Shown in pieces: positions 1-10,458 of a DNA stretch of 64,000 nucleotides. The first letter of the stretch is position 1. Each line of letters opens with the position of its first letter. The stretch is taken from assembly GCA_004322045.1 (NCBI GenBank), contig SCRN01000018.1:124001-188000 (forward strand), in the 5' to 3' direction. Below the pieces are notes generated by a model. The model had not been told where the DNA came from. It saw only the letters and a list, made by a program, of their open reading frames with translations, and searched no databases. A program made the translations under genes and the position numbers. Source of the stretch: Paraburkholderia sp. (GTDB lineage Bacteria; Pseudomonadota; Gammaproteobacteria; Burkholderiales; Burkholderiaceae).

Positions 1-3000
1 GATATAGTCCGCATCGATGTCGGCGTCCTCGTTGTAGCGCAAGAGCCCTTGCAAGCATGACGGGCAGCTCGTCAATATCTTGACGTCGACCGAACCGTTG
101 CCCGCCGCGCTACCGTCGGCCGCGTCCGGGTTCGCGCTCGCCGAGGCGACAGGTATTTCGCGCAGTTTGGCCGCGCCCTTGCGGATTTCTTCTTCCTTCC
201 GGAAGCGCACCTGCGTCGAAATATCGGGGCGGGCCACCGCGAACGTGCCCGACTCGCCGCAACAGCGCTCGTTCTTCTCGATTTTGTAGCCGTCGTTGCT
301 CGAACCCATCAGCTCGTTGACGAGCTTGATCGAATCCATCGTTTTGATCGGCGTGTGGCACGGGTCGTGGTACATGTAGCGCGTGCCTTTGACGCCATCG
401 AGCTTGATCCCCTTTTCCAGCAAAAACTCGTGGATGTCGATGATGCGGCATCCCGGGAAGATCTTCTCGAATTCATAGCCGGCCAGTTGGTCATAGCACG
501 TGCCGCACGAGACGACGATGGTCTTGATGTCGAGATAGTTCAGCGTGTTGGCCACCCGGTGGAACAGCACCCGGTTATCGGTGACGATCTTCTCCGCTTT
601 GTCGTATTGCCCCGTGCCGCGCTGCGGATAGCCGCAGCACAGGTAGCCAGGCGGCAGTACCGTCTGCACGCCCGCCTCCCAGAGCATGGCCTGCGTCGCC
701 AAGCCCACCTGCGAGAACAGGCGCTCCGAGCCGCAGCCCGGAAAGTAGAACACTGCCTCCGAATCGACGGTCGTCGTCTTCGGATTGCGGATGATCGGCA
801 CGATCTTGCTGTCCTCGATATCGAGCAGCGCGCGCGCCGTTTTCTTCGGCAAATTGCCGGGCATCTTCTTGTTGACGAAGTGGATCACCTGCTCGACCAC
901 CGGCCGTTTGCCAGTCGTCGCGGGCGGATGCGCCGTTTGCTTCTTGGCGAACTTCTTCAAGATGTCGTTGCCGAGCCGCTGCGCCTTGTAGCCGACGCCC
1001 ATCATCACCGTGCGGACGAGATTGATCGTCTGCGGATTGGTCGCGTTCAGGAAGAACATGCCCGCGGCAGAACCTGGGTTGAACTTCTTCTTACCCATCT
1101 TGCGCAACAAGTTGCGCATGTTCATCGTTACATCGCCAAAGTCGATCTTCACCGGGCACGGCGTCACGCACTTATGACACACCGTGCAGTGATCGGCCAC
1201 GTCGTTGAATTCGTCCCAATGCTTGATCGACACGCCGCGGCGCGTCTGCTCCTCGTACAAGAACGCCTCGATCAGCAGCGAGGTGGCCAAGATCTTGTTG
1301 CGCGGGCTGTAGAGCAAGTTCGCGCGCGGCACGTGCGTCGCGCATACGGGCTTGCATTTGCCGCAGCGCAAGCAATCCTTCACCGAATCGGCAATCGCCC
1401 CGATATCGGACTGCTGCATGATCAGCGATTCGTAGCCCATGAGGCCGAAGCTCGGCGTGTACGCGTTGCGCAAGTCGGCGCCCGGCAGCAGCTTGCCCTT
1501 GTTGAAGCGGCCCTGCGGGTCGATGCGCTCCTTGTACGCGCGGAAATCGGCGATCTCGTCCTCCGTCAGGAATTCGAGCTTCGTGATGCCGATGCCGTGT
1601 TCGCCCGAGATCACGCCGTCGAGCGAGCGCGCCAGCCGCATGATGCGCTCGACGGCTTTGTGCGCGTCTTGCAGCATCTCGTAGTTGTCGGAGTTGACGG
1701 GGATGTTCGTATGGACGTTGCCGTCGCCCGCGTGCATGTGCAGCGCGACGAACACGCGAGCGCGCAGCACGCGCTTGTGGATCGCCTGCGCTTCGTCGAG
1801 GATCGGCTTGAACTCGCCGCCGTTGAAAATCTGGCGCAACTCCGCGCGGATTTCCTGCTTCCACGAGGCGCGAATCGTCCGGTCCTGCGTCACGTGGAAA
1901 ACCGTCACGCCCGGCTGATCGTCCACGCGATCGGCGAACTTTTCGGCAAGCGCCTCGTAGCCCAGTTGCACCAGATAGTGCTGCGCCTCGCGCAGCGGCA
2001 AGTCGAGCTTGTCGCGCAGGAAGGTCCAGCGCGCACGTACGCGCTGCAGCAGTTGCTGCGCTTGCTGCACCCGGTCTTCGAGCAACTCGGCGCTGGGAAT
2101 CTCGTTGGCGTCGTCGGTCTTGCCGAGCGGCAAGTTGCCGCCCTTGAAGAACGTCTCGAGCGCATCGACGAGTTGCAGCTTGTTCTTGATCGAGAGCTCG
2201 ATATTGATGCGCTCGATGCCGTCCGTGTACTCGCCCATCCGGTTCAACGGAATCACCACGTCTTCGTTGATCTTGAAGGCGTTGGTGTGCTTGGCGATCG
2301 CGGCCGTGCGGCTACGGTCGAGCCAGAAGCGCTTGCGCGCCTCCGCGCTGACGGCGACGAACCCCTCGCCGCTCTTGCCGTTGGCCATGCGCACGACTTC
2401 CGAGGTGGCCGCGGCCACCGCATCGGCGTCGTCGCCGACGATGTCGCCGATCAAAACCATCTTCGGAAACGCGTTGCGCTTCGATTTGGTCGCGTAGCCG
2501 ACCGCGCGCAGGTAGCGCTCGTCCAAGTGCTCGAGCCCGGCGAGAATCGCGCCGCCGCGCTTGGAGGTTTCGAACAGGTAATCCTTGATTTCGACGATGC
2601 TCGGAATCGCATCGCGCGCCTGGCCGAAAAATTCGAGGCAGACCGTGCGCGTGTGCGCCGGCATCTTGTGCAGCACCCAGCGCGCCGACGTGATCAAGCC
2701 GTCGCAGCCTTCCTTCTGCACGCCCGGCAGGCCGGCCAGGAACTTGTCGGTCACGTCCTTGCCGAGCCCCTCCTTACGGAAGCGCCGGCCTTCGATCGAA
2801 AGCGTCTCGGTGCGCAGCAAGCGCTCGCCCGGGCCGAAATCGCCATCGAACCACTTCAGCTCGAAGCGCGCCACGTCGACGTCATGGATCTTGCCGCGAT
2901 TGTGCTCGAGCCGCGTGACTTCTAGCCAGTTACCCTCCGGATCGACCATCCGCCACCAGGCCAGGTTGTCGAGCGCCGTCCCCCACAGCACGGCCTTCTT

Positions 3001-3942
3001 GCCGCCCGCGTTCATCGCCACGTTGCCGCCGATGCAGGAGGCGTCGAGCGAAGTCGGATCGACGGCGAACACGTAGCCCGCGGCCTCGGCCGCCTCGGTC
3101 ACGCGGCGCGTGACGACGCCCGCGCCCGAGAAGATCGTCGGGGTTTTGGTGGGCACACCCGGCAGCTCCGTCAGTTCGACGGCGCCCAGTTGCTCCAGCT
3201 TTTCGGTGTTGATGACGGCCGCAAACGGCGTGAGCGGCACGGCGCCGCCGGTGTACCCCGTGCCGCCTCCGCGCGGAATCACCGTCAGTCCGAGCTCGAA
3301 GCACGCCTTGACGAGACGGGCCATCTCCGCTTCCGTATCGGGCGTCAGCACGACGAAGGGATACTCGACGCGCCAATCGGTCGCATCGGTCACATGCGAC
3401 ACCCGCGAGAGGCCGTCGAAGCGAATGTTGTCCTTCTGCGTGCACCGGCCCAGTGCCTTGGTGGCCCGGCGGCGCAGATCGGCCATCGCGCCGAACTCCG
3501 CCGCAAACGATTCGACGGCGCCCCGGGCCGCGGCGACGAGCATCTCGACGCGCGCGGCGCGCTCGAGCCCCGCCTCGTCGGCATGCTCGGTCAAATCCGC
3601 GCGGCGGCGCTTTTCGATCTCGTTCAAGCGGTGGTTCAGCGCCTCGATCAGCAAGGCGCGCCGCTTCGGGTTCTCGAGCAAGTCGTCTTGCAGGTAGGGG
3701 TTGCGGCGCACCACCCAGATATCGCCGAGCACTTCGTACAACATGCGCGCCGATCGGCCCGTGCGGCGCTCGGCGCGCAGCTCGTCGAGCACTTTCCACG
3801 GTTCGTCGCCCAGCAGGCGAATCACGATCTCGCGATCGGAGAACGACGTGTAGTTGTACGGAATCTCGCGCAAGCGCGGTTCGGCGTCGGCGGCGACAGT
3901 GGCCGCGGCGCCATGCGGGTCGAAGACTTGAGGTGCGTTCAT
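1..3942 (-). CDS. Large FAD-linked oxidase / Fe-S dehydrogenase (DUF3683-type), 3' end cut by window
   Basis: The minus-strand frame is open from an ATG at 3942 to base 1, giving 1314 codons with no stop, so the C-terminus lies outside. The order of domains is: an N-terminal DUF3683-like region with the stretch [16 protein letters not shown]; a PCMH-type FAD-binding domain with [15 protein letters not shown] near residue 225; a FAD-oxidase C-terminal domain ending in a GEHGIG motif; two ferredoxin-type cysteine clusters ([11 protein letters not shown] and [12 protein letters not shown]); and cysteine-rich CCG segments ([14 protein letters not shown]). This is a GlcD-plus-GlcF style fusion, so the likely activity is flavin-dependent oxidation of a 2-hydroxy acid such as lactate or glycolate, with electrons passed through Fe-S centres to quinone. 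The exact substrate is not visible. It stands alone, divergent from ilvA. Confidence 0.85.
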   Translation of the reverse strand, partial: MNAPQVFDPHGAAATVAADAEPRLREIPYNYTSFSDREIVIRLLGDEPWKVLDELRAERRTGRSARMLYEVLGDIWVVRRNPYLQDDLLENPKRRALLIEALNHRLNEIEKRRRADLTEHADEAGLERAARVEMLVAAARGAVESFAAEFGAMADLRRRATKALGRCTQKDNIRFDGLSRVSHVTDATDWRVEYPFVVLTPDTEAEMARLVKACFELGLTVIPRGGGTGYTGGAVPLTPFAAVINTEKLEQLGAVELTELPGVPTKTPTIFSGAGVVTRRVTEAAEAAGYVFAVDPTSLDASCIGGNVAMNAGGKKAVLWGTALDNLAWWRMVDPEGNWLEVTRLEHNRGKIHDVDVARFELKWFDGDFGPGERLLRTETLSIEGRRFRKEGLGKDVTDKFLAGLPGVQKEGCDGLITSARWVLHKMPAHTRTVCLEFFGQARDAIPSIVEIKDYLFETSKRGGAILAGLEHLDERYLRAVGYATKSKRNAFPKMVLIGDIVGDDADAVAAATSEVVRMANGKSGEGFVAVSAEARKRFWLDRSRTAAIAKHTNAFKINEDVVIPLNRMGEYTDGIERINIELSIKNKLQLVDALETFFKGGNLPLGKTDDANEIPSAELLEDRVQQAQQLLQRVRARWTFLRDKLDLPLREAQHYLVQLGYEALAEKFADRVDDQPGVTVFHVTQDRTIRASWKQEIRAELRQIFNGGEFKPILDEAQAIHKRVLRARVFVALHMHAGDGNVHTNIPVNSDNYEMLQDAHKAVERIMRLARSLDGVISGEHGIGITKLEFLTEDEIADFRAYKERIDPQGRFNKGKLLPGADLRNAYTPSFGLMGYESLIMQQSDIGAIADSVKDCLRCGKCKPVCATHVPRANLLYSPRNKILATSLLIEAFLYEEQTRRGVSIKHWDEFNDVADHCTVCHKCVTPCPVKIDFGDVTMNMRNLLRKMGKKKFNPGSAAGMFFLNATNPQTINLVRTVMMGVGYKAQRLGNDILKKFAKKQTAHPPATTGKRPVVEQVIHFVNKKMPGNLPKKTARALLDIEDSKIVPIIRNPKTTTVDSEAVFYFPGCGSERLFSQVGLATQAMLWEAGVQTVLPPGYLCCGYPQRGTGQYDKAEKIVTDNRVLFHRVANTLNYLDIKTIVVSCGTCYDQLAGYEFEKIFPGCRIIDIHEFLLEKGIKLDGVKGTRYMYHDPCHTPIKTMDSIKLVNELMGSSNDGYKIEKNERCCGESGTFAVARPDISTQVRFRKEEEIRKGAAKLREIPVASASANPDAADGSAAGNGSVDVKILTSCPSCLQGLLRYNEDADIDADYI

Positions 3943-4462
3943 GGTCGGACGGATCGATAGGCCGGGCAAAGCGTCGATCGACGACTGCGGCCGGCAATGC
4001 GCGACACGCGCAATGATTTTTGGAAACTGGGCGTCGAGGGCGGGCAGTCGCGGCGCGGGTAGGCGCAAGCGCGGCCGACTCGAATCAGAAGCGCGCTAGC
4101 CGCACGATCGTGCGTGACGGGCATGCCGCTGCGCCGCGGGACGCGCTTCCCGCGGGGCTGGGGTGAGTGGGGCGGTCCGTGGCTGCCAGCGCATTATCCG
4201 GTCCTGGTCTTAAAACAGGATTCTACCGCATCATCCGGATATGCGTGGACCGTCGATTTCGCTCCGGGGGCACCCGCAGCAGCGCGCCCGGAACGCCGAT
4301 CGAGCGGCCCACGCTCGTCCGACCGACCGTCCGTCCGGTCAATGCGGATTCGCTTCCCAACAACGGGCATTGCCGCGCCAACGCGCAAAAGCGTAGGCCG
4401 TTGGCGCTATCATTGACGTTTTCGCATCCGTACCTACGCCAAGCGCTGCACGCGCAACTCCC
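3943..4462. other. Intergenic region between divergent dehydrogenase and ilvA
   Basis: These 520 bases lie between two divergent start codons and contain no convincing gene; the short ORFs in several frames have no recognisable product and poor start contexts. The ilvA-proximal end has a TATCAT hexamer near 4408 but no clear -35 partner. Promoters for both flanking genes must be here, but I cannot place them. No T-box or leader-peptide attenuator for ilvA is apparent. Confidence 0.4.
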
Positions 4463-5992
4463 ATGTCCTCGTCCCACGATTACCTGAAGAAGATCCTGAC
4501 CGCCCGCGTGTACGACGTGGCCCGAGAAACGGAACTCGAACCGGCGCGCAATTTGTCGGCCCGCCTGTCCAATCACGTCTTTTTGAAGCGCGAGGACAAC
4601 CAGCCCGTCTTCTCGTTCAAGCTGCGCGGCGCGTACAACAAGATGGTTCACATCGACGCCGACGCGCTTGCGCGCGGGATCATCACCGCCTCGGCCGGCA
4701 ATCACGCGCAGGGCGTCGCCTATTCGGCCGCGCGCCTGGGCGTGAAAGCCGTCATCGTCGTGCCGGTCACGACGCCGCAAGTGAAAGTGGACGCCGTGCG
4801 TGCGCATGGCGGGCCGACGGTCGAAGTCGTGCAAGCCGGCGAATCGTACAGCGACGCCTACGCGCATGCGATCGAACTGCAAAAGGCGCGGGGCCTGACC
4901 TTCGTGCACCCGTTCGACGATCCCTACGTGATCGCAGGCCAAGGCACGGTCGCGATGGAAATCCTGAGCCAACACCAGGCGCCCATTCACGCCATCTTCG
5001 TGCCGATCGGCGGCGGCGGCCTCGCTGCAGGCATCGCCGCATACGTCAAAGCCGTGCGCCCGGACATCTTGGTCATCGGCGTGCAAACGGAGGACTCGTG
5101 CGCGATGGCGCAGTCGGTGCGCGCGGGCGAACGCGTGACGCTCCAGGAGGTGGGTCTCTTCTCGGACGGCACGGCCGTCAAGCTCGTCGGCGAAGAAACG
5201 TTCCGCCTGTGCCGCGAGCTTTTGGACGACATTCTCACGGTCGACTCCGACGCCCTGTGCGCCGCCATCAAGGACGTCTTCCAAGACACGCGCAGCGTGC
5301 TCGAACCGGCCGGCGCGCTATCGGTGGCCGGAGCCAAGAAATATGCCGAACGCACGGGCGTGACCGGTAAAACGCTGGTGGCGGTCACCTCCGGCGCGAA
5401 CATGAACTTCGACCGCATGCGCTTCGTCGCCGAACGGGCCGAGGTGGGCGAGGCGCGCGAAGCCGTCTTCGCCGTGACGATTCCCGAGGAGCGCGGCAGC
5501 TTCAAGCGCTTCTGCGAACTCGTGGGCAGCGAGCGCAGCGTGACCGAATTCAACTATCGGATCGCCGATGCGAGCGCGGCGCATATCTTCGTCGGCGTGC
5601 AAATCAAGAGCCGCGGCGAATCGGCCGCCATTGCGAGCACGTTCGAAGCGCACGGCTTTCCCACCGTCGACCTCACGGGCGACGAGCTTTCCAAGCAGCA
5701 CATCCGCTATATGGTGGGCGGACGCTCGCCGCTCGCGCACGACGAGCGCCTGTTCCGCTTCGAATTTCCGGAGCGCCCTGGCGCGCTGATCAAGTTCCTC
5801 TCGTCGATGGCGCCCGATTGGAACATCAGCCTGTTCCATTACCGCAACCAAGGCGCGGATTACAGCTCGATCCTGGTCGGCATTCAAGTGCCGCAAGCCG
5901 ATAACGCGGCGTTCGCGGCATTCCTGTCGACGCTCGGCTATCCGTATTGGGACGAAAGCAGCAATCCCGTTTACCGGCTGTTTCTTGCATGA
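4463..5992 (+). CDS. ilvA: Threonine ammonia-lyase, biosynthetic
   Basis: 509 residues, the usual length of the long biosynthetic form. It deaminates L-threonine to 2-oxobutanoate, the first committed step of isoleucine synthesis, using PLP in the cytoplasm. The PLP lysine is Lys53 in SFKLRGAYNKM; SAGNHAQGVAYSA follows, and the glycine-rich phosphate loop GGGGLAAG sits near residue 185. The C-terminal third carries two ACT-like regulatory repeats (starting around EERGSFKRFCELVG and ERPGALIKFLS), which in this family bind isoleucine and valine, so feedback control is expected. No strong Shine-Dalgarno precedes the ATG, but the N-terminus MSSSHDYLKKILTARVYDVA is typical. queF follows 50 bases downstream. 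Confidence 0.96.
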   Translation: MSSSHDYLKKILTARVYDVARETELEPARNLSARLSNHVFLKREDNQPVFSFKLRGAYNKMVHIDADALARGIITASAGNHAQGVAYSAARLGVKAVIVVPVTTPQVKVDAVRAHGGPTVEVVQAGESYSDAYAHAIELQKARGLTFVHPFDDPYVIAGQGTVAMEILSQHQAPIHAIFVPIGGGGLAAGIAAYVKAVRPDILVIGVQTEDSCAMAQSVRAGERVTLQEVGLFSDGTAVKLVGEETFRLCRELLDDILTVDSDALCAAIKDVFQDTRSVLEPAGALSVAGAKKYAERTGVTGKTLVAVTSGANMNFDRMRFVAERAEVGEAREAVFAVTIPEERGSFKRFCELVGSERSVTEFNYRIADASAAHIFVGVQIKSRGESAAIASTFEAHGFPTVDLTGDELSKQHIRYMVGGRSPLAHDERLFRFEFPERPGALIKFLSSMAPDWNISLFHYRNQGADYSSILVGIQVPQADNAAFAAFLSTLGYPYWDESSNPVYRLFLA

Positions 5993-6042
5993 GGCCAGCC
6001 AGCCGCGCGTGCTGACGCCGGCGTAAGAACATCACCGAACCG

Positions 6043-6867
6043 ATGACTCCCGAACACTCCCCGCTCGGCAAGAGCTCCACCTACACCGAGCAGTACGATC
6101 CCGCGCTGCTGTTCCCGATCGCCCGCGGCCAAGGCCGCGAAGCGATCGGGATCGGCGCGGCGCTGCCGTTCTTCGGCACCGACATCTGGAACGCTTACGA
6201 GCTGTCCTGGCTCAATGCGCGCGGCAAGCCGCAGATCGCGATCGCGACGTTCTTCGTGCCGGCCGAATCGCCGAACATTGTCGAATCGAAATCGTTCAAG
6301 CTTTATCTCGGCTCGTTCGCGCAAACGCAGGTCGACTCGATCGACGCGCTGCGCGACACGCTCAAGCGCGATGTATCCGCGGCGTGCGGTGCGACGGTCT
6401 CGGTGCGACTCATCGCGCCCGTCGATTTCGCCAAGCTGGAATTCGACGAGTTCGAAGGGCTCTCACTCGATCGGCTCGATCTCGATGCGAACGTATACGA
6501 GCCCGATCCGACGCTGCTTAAGGCCGCGTTCGACGAAGCGCCCGTCGAAGAAACGCTGTACTCGAATCTACTGAAGTCCAATTGCCCGGTGACGGGGCAG
6601 CCCGATTGGGGCAGCGTGCAGATTCACTATGTCGGCCCGCAAATCGATCATGCGGGACTGCTGCGCTACATCATCTCGTACCGGTCGCATACGGGCTTTC
6701 ACGAGCAATGCGTGGAACGCATCTTCATCGACATCCTGCGCGAGTGCCGCCCGCTGAAATTAGCCGTCTACGCGCGTTACACCCGGCGCGGCGGGCTCGA
6801 CATCAATCCGTTCCGCACCAACTACAACCTGCCGATGCCTGACAACGCGCGGACCGCGCGGCAATAG
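6043..6867 (+). CDS. queF: NADPH-dependent 7-cyano-7-deazaguanine reductase
   Basis: 274 residues, matching the long two-domain QueF type. It reduces the nitrile preQ0 to the aminomethyl preQ1 in the queuosine tRNA-modification pathway. The catalytic cysteine is Cys181 in [18 protein letters not shown], which forms the thioimide with substrate, and the conserved Asp188 follows in DWGSV. The QueF signature [15 protein letters not shown] is in the N-terminal half, and the NADPH-side ending [15 protein letters not shown] is intact. No other queuosine gene is in the window. It follows ilvA on the same strand and could share its transcript, but no functional link is known. Confidence 0.96.
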   Translation: MTPEHSPLGKSSTYTEQYDPALLFPIARGQGREAIGIGAALPFFGTDIWNAYELSWLNARGKPQIAIATFFVPAESPNIVESKSFKLYLGSFAQTQVDSIDALRDTLKRDVSAACGATVSVRLIAPVDFAKLEFDEFEGLSLDRLDLDANVYEPDPTLLKAAFDEAPVEETLYSNLLKSNCPVTGQPDWGSVQIHYVGPQIDHAGLLRYIISYRSHTGFHEQCVERIFIDILRECRPLKLAVYARYTRRGGLDINPFRTNYNLPMPDNARTARQ

Positions 6868-6931
6868 CCCACCGCAACATCGCGCGGCGCGGCGTCGGCG
6901 CAAACACGCCGGCAGGCCGTTTCCGCGCCGC

Positions 6932-8425
6932 TCAAAACGGTTCGGCTGCAGGCGCCATGGCGTCACCCGTCACCGCTGCCCCGCGCGGCACGAAGCGGCC
7001 CGCGCGCTCCCCCGATGCAGCACGGTCGCGGTACGACAGCGCGCCGTTGACCCAGACGGCGTCGATGCCGTCGGCCACTTGTCGCGGATTGTCGAAGGTC
7101 GCGGCATCGCGCACCCGAGCAGGATCGAACAGGACCAGATCGGCGTGGTAGCCGACATGAATCTCGCCGCGGCGCTCGAGGCCGAAGCGACGCGCCGACA
7201 GCCCCGTCATCTTGCGCACGGCGACCTCCAACGGCATCAGTTGCACGTCGCGCGCGTAATGACCGAGCACGCGCGGAAACGTGCCCCAAAGCCGGGGATG
7301 GGGCAGCGGATCGTTGGGCAGGCCGTCGGAGCCGACCATCGTCGCCGGATGCGCGAGGATGCGCCGAACGTCCTCCTCGGACATGTTGTGATAAACCGCG
7401 CCGGCCGGTTGCAAGCGCTGCGCCGCTTCCTGCTGCGTCACGCCCCATTCGTTCGCGATCGCCGAGAGCAATTTGCCCGAGGCTTCGGGATGAGGCGTCG
7501 ACCAGGTCACGGTGATGTCGATGTCGCCCGTGACCTGCTTCAGATCGAGCGTCGTCGAACTACGGTCATAGGGATAACAATCGCAGCCGATGCGCTGCGC
7601 GTCTCGCGCCCGTTCGAGCGCGGCCAGCACCTCGAGGCTGCGTCCCCAGTTGCGCGGACCCGCGCATTTCAAGTGCGACACGATCACCGGCACGCGCGCA
7701 TGACGGCCGATGCGGCAGGCTTCGTCGAACGCTTCCAGGATGGCTTCGAATTCGCTGCGCATATGCGTCGCGTAAAGCGCTCCCGCTTGCGCGAGCGGTT
7801 CGGCGAGCGCCATCACTTCCTCGGTCGGCGCGCTGAACGCTGAAGCATAAGCGAGCCCCGAACTCAGCCCGAGCGCGCCGTGCTCGAGCGCCTCGACGAG
7901 TTGCGCGCGCATCGCATCGATCTCAAAGGGCGTGGCGGCGCGATGGAGCCGGTCCATATGATTGCTGCGCAATGCGGTATGGCCGACCAACGCCGCCACA
8001 TTGACGGCCGGGCGCGCGGCGTTGACGGCGTCCACATACGCGGCGAACGTCGGGTAGCGAAAAGCGTCGCGCTCGCCGAGCAGGTTCATCGGATCGGGCG
8101 GTTGCGCACGCAGCGTCACCGGCGAAGCGCTAATGCCACAGTTGCCGACGACCACCGTCGTGACACCCTGCGAGAGCTTGGGCAACATCTGCGGTTCACG
8201 AATGACGTGCGTATCGTCGTGTGTGTGGACGTCGATGAAACCGGGCGCAAGTGCGCGGCCGTCCGCTTCGACGATCTCCTCCGCAATCCAATTCGACAGG
8301 TTGCCGATGGCCGCGATTTTATCGCCGCGAATGGCAATATCACGCACGACCGGCGGCTTGCCGGTGCCGTCATAGAGCGTTGCACCGTAGACGAGCGTAT
8401 CGGCGGCTTCGGGATGAGAATGCAT
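6932..8425 (-). CDS. N-acyl-D-amino-acid deacylase (D-aminoacylase, amidohydrolase family)
   Basis: The frame is open from 8491, but I place the start at the ATG at 8425 (MHSHPEAADTLVYG), giving 497 residues, because family proteins begin just before the D-x-L-V-Y-G strand. It would hydrolyse N-acyl-D-amino acids to D-amino acids. Metal-binding residues are visible in GFIDVHTHDD (residues 62-71), and the later segments IVSHLKC and VGSDGLPNDPLPHPR carry the other expected His and Asp ligands. It is transcribed divergently from a PLP D-amino-acid deaminase 121 bases away. The pair suggests salvage of D-amino acids from cell-wall turnover or the environment. Confidence 0.88.
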   Translation of the reverse strand: MHSHPEAADTLVYGATLYDGTGKPPVVRDIAIRGDKIAAIGNLSNWIAEEIVEADGRALAPGFIDVHTHDDTHVIREPQMLPKLSQGVTTVVVGNCGISASPVTLRAQPPDPMNLLGERDAFRYPTFAAYVDAVNAARPAVNVAALVGHTALRSNHMDRLHRAATPFEIDAMRAQLVEALEHGALGLSSGLAYASAFSAPTEEVMALAEPLAQAGALYATHMRSEFEAILEAFDEACRIGRHARVPVIVSHLKCAGPRNWGRSLEVLAALERARDAQRIGCDCYPYDRSSTTLDLKQVTGDIDITVTWSTPHPEASGKLLSAIANEWGVTQQEAAQRLQPAGAVYHNMSEEDVRRILAHPATMVGSDGLPNDPLPHPRLWGTFPRVLGHYARDVQLMPLEVAVRKMTGLSARRFGLERRGEIHVGYHADLVLFDPARVRDAATFDNPRQVADGIDAVWVNGALSYRDRAASGERAGRFVPRGAAVTGDAMAPAAEPF

Positions 8426-8546
8426 AGGCGTCTCCGAATGCGAATTGGGGGGTGCAAATGCGGGCAATCCCACTCGCACTTTCGGTACCATGGGAGGCCA
8501 AACGTCGGCTATGTCGCCGGCGCACGTTTATGCGAGGACGATTCCG
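8426..8546. promoter_or_regulatory. Shared divergent control region of the D-amino-acid pair
   Basis: The 121 bases between the start codons at 8425 (minus) and 8547 (plus) must hold both promoters. A GCGAGG Shine-Dalgarno-like element around 8533-8537 precedes the plus-strand ATG at about ten bases, which supports that start over the upstream in-frame ATGs. I see no clear -35/-10 pair or strong operator palindrome. The role is inferred from layout only. Confidence 0.4.
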
Positions 8547-9836
8547 ATGACACTGACGATGACGAGCTACTCGGCCGCTTCTATCGATCCGCTCGGCAAG
8601 GGGCTCGGCACGGTCCCGAGCGCGAGCGTGCCCCTCGCGCAAGCCGCGAATCTCGAATGGAACCTGCTGGACGAGGACGTGAGCTTGCCCGCCGCCGTTC
8701 TGTATGAGGAGCGGATCGAGCACAACCTCAAATGGATGCAGGCGTTCGTCGCCGAGTACGGCGTGAAGCTCGCGCCGCACGGCAAGACGACGATGGCGCC
8801 GCAGCTTTTTCGGCGGCAGATCGAAACGGGCGCCTGGGGCATTACCCTCGCGACCGCGCATCAAACGCGGGCGGCCTATCACGGCGGCATCGAGCGCGTG
8901 TTGATGGCCAACCAGCTCGTCGGCAAGCACAACATGGCGATGATCGCCGAATTGCTGAGCGATCCGGACTTCGAATTCTTCTGTCTGGTGGATTCGGTCG
9001 ATGGCGTCGACCAGCTCGGCGCGTTCTTCAAGGCTGCGGGCCGCCGCCTGCAGGTATTGATCGAGCTCGGCGTGGCGGGCGGGCGCACCGGCGTGCGCGA
9101 CGATGCCCAGCTCGAAGCGGTGCTGTCGGCCATCGCCCGCCACGAGGGAACGCTGCTGCTCGCGGGCATCGAATTGTACGAGGGCATCCTCGCCGACGAG
9201 CAAGCGGTGCGCGCGTTCTTGCGCCGCGCGGTGGGCACGACCGCACGGCTGGCTGCCGATGGCCGCTTCCAACGCACGCCGGCCGTGCTCTCCGGCGCGG
9301 GTTCGGCCTGGTACGACGTGGTGGCGGAAGAGTTCGCGGCTCAATCCCAAGCAGGTGCGATCGAAGTCGTCCTGCGCCCAGGCTGCTATCTGACGCATGA
9401 CGTCGGCGTCTACAAGAAAGCGCAAAGCGACATCCTTGCGCGCAATCCGATCGCCAAGAAGATGGGCGAGGCGCTCTTGCCGGCGCTGCAGTTGTGGGCT
9501 TATGTGCAGTCGATTCCCGAACCCGATCGAGCGATCGTTGGATTTGGCAAGCGCGACGCCGCGTTCGACGCGGGGATGCCGATTCCCGCGCGCCATTACC
9601 GGCCCGGCGCCGGCGCCGCGCAACCGCGCGCGGTTGCGCGGCAAGAAGGCTGGGAAGTCACCGGGATGATGGACCAGCACGCGTATCTGCGCATTCCCGC
9701 AGGCGCCGATCTGAAAGTCGGCGATATGCTGGCGTTCGACATTTCGCACCCTTGCCTGACGTTCGACAAGTGGCGTCAGTTGCTGGTCGTCGACTCGAAC
9801 TACCGCGTCAAGGAAGTGGTCGAGACGTTCTTCTGA
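8547..9836 (+). CDS. D-amino-acid deaminase (DSD1 / D-threonine aldolase-like, PLP fold type III)
   Basis: 429 residues from the ATG at 8547, preferred because of the GCGAGG element upstream; an in-frame ORF from 8445 would add 34 residues unlike the family. The N-terminal alanine-racemase-like barrel has the PLP lysine Lys80 in APHGKTTMAPQL. The C-terminal D-serine-dehydratase-like domain ends with a metal site, His401 and Cys403 in ISHPCLTFDKW, the arrangement used by D-serine dehydratase and D-threonine aldolase for Zn. Likely reaction: metal- and PLP-dependent deamination or retro-aldol cleavage of a D-hydroxy amino acid. The divergent D-aminoacylase would supply the free D-amino acid. 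Exact substrate unknown. Confidence 0.87.
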   Translation: MTLTMTSYSAASIDPLGKGLGTVPSASVPLAQAANLEWNLLDEDVSLPAAVLYEERIEHNLKWMQAFVAEYGVKLAPHGKTTMAPQLFRRQIETGAWGITLATAHQTRAAYHGGIERVLMANQLVGKHNMAMIAELLSDPDFEFFCLVDSVDGVDQLGAFFKAAGRRLQVLIELGVAGGRTGVRDDAQLEAVLSAIARHEGTLLLAGIELYEGILADEQAVRAFLRRAVGTTARLAADGRFQRTPAVLSGAGSAWYDVVAEEFAAQSQAGAIEVVLRPGCYLTHDVGVYKKAQSDILARNPIAKKMGEALLPALQLWAYVQSIPEPDRAIVGFGKRDAAFDAGMPIPARHYRPGAGAAQPRAVARQEGWEVTGMMDQHAYLRIPAGADLKVGDMLAFDISHPCLTFDKWRQLLVVDSNYRVKEVVETFF

Positions 9837-9900
9837 GTCGCGGGACGCTATGGCGGCCCTGTGGGCAAGGCAAGGAGCCGCCGTGCCGAGCGGCGCGGCT

Positions 9901-10437
9901 TCAGCGGGTCCGGACTGCCGACGATGAGCCCGTGCCGCGAGAGGCATCTGCGGTATCGGGCGCATCGGGACCGGCGAGGCCTTCGTCTGCCGCGTCGACG
10001 GGCAGCGGCACGCACTGCCCGAGCCCGGCAATGCGCGCCTCGAGCTGGGTCAAGGCACCGGACAGGGCGGACAGGGCTTCGTCGGGCAACGCCCCCATCG
10101 TTTCACGCAGGAACACGTTGCGCTGCGGCAAGCTCGCCTCCACGGCGCGCCGCCCTTCGCTCGTCAAGCGCACGTTCGTAATGCGGTTGTCGCGAGTGTC
10201 GATGCTGCGCTCGACCCATCCGATCGCCTCCAGCGCCTTCAATTGACGCGTGAGCGCGCCCGGATCGATGCGCAGCCGCTCGACGAGCCGCTTTTGCGAC
10301 CACGCTCCGTCCGGCTCGGTCAACGCGAGCAAGATGCGCCAGCGCGGCATGGCGTGTCCGACCTGGGACTCGAAAGCCGACAGGAACGCCCGGTAGGTTC
10401 GGCCGAACTGCTGAACGATAGCGACGTAATCTTCCAT
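9901..10437 (-). CDS. MarR-family transcriptional regulator
   Basis: 178 residues with a MarR winged helix: QVGHAMPRWRILLALTEPDG leads into the recognition helix region KRLVERLRIDPGALTRQLKALE (split as RIDPGALTRQ and LKALEAIGW), and the wing is DTRDNRITNVRLTSEGRR. It follows the MFS drug-efflux gene on the same strand with a 21-base gap, so the two are almost certainly one transcript (mfs-marR). MarR proteins in such operons usually repress their own operon and are released by aromatic or drug-like ligands; that is inference here. A Gly/Ala/Pro-rich tail of about 25 residues follows the HTH core and looks disordered. Confidence 0.9.
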   Translation of the reverse strand: MEDYVAIVQQFGRTYRAFLSAFESQVGHAMPRWRILLALTEPDGAWSQKRLVERLRIDPGALTRQLKALEAIGWVERSIDTRDNRITNVRLTSEGRRAVEASLPQRNVFLRETMGALPDEALSALSGALTQLEARIAGLGQCVPLPVDAADEGLAGPDAPDTADASRGTGSSSAVRTR

Positions 10438-10458
10438 GGTTTAACCCTTATTGCTCGG

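Noticed and set aside
355-2925. 856-residue plus-strand ORF
   Set aside because: It is the antisense shadow of the dehydrogenase gene; composition is Arg/Ala/His-rich with no recognisable domain, and the minus strand has a complete, motif-rich reading frame.
4200-4462. T-box, riboswitch or leader peptide upstream of ilvA
   Set aside because: No conserved elements or codon-rich leader ORF were found.
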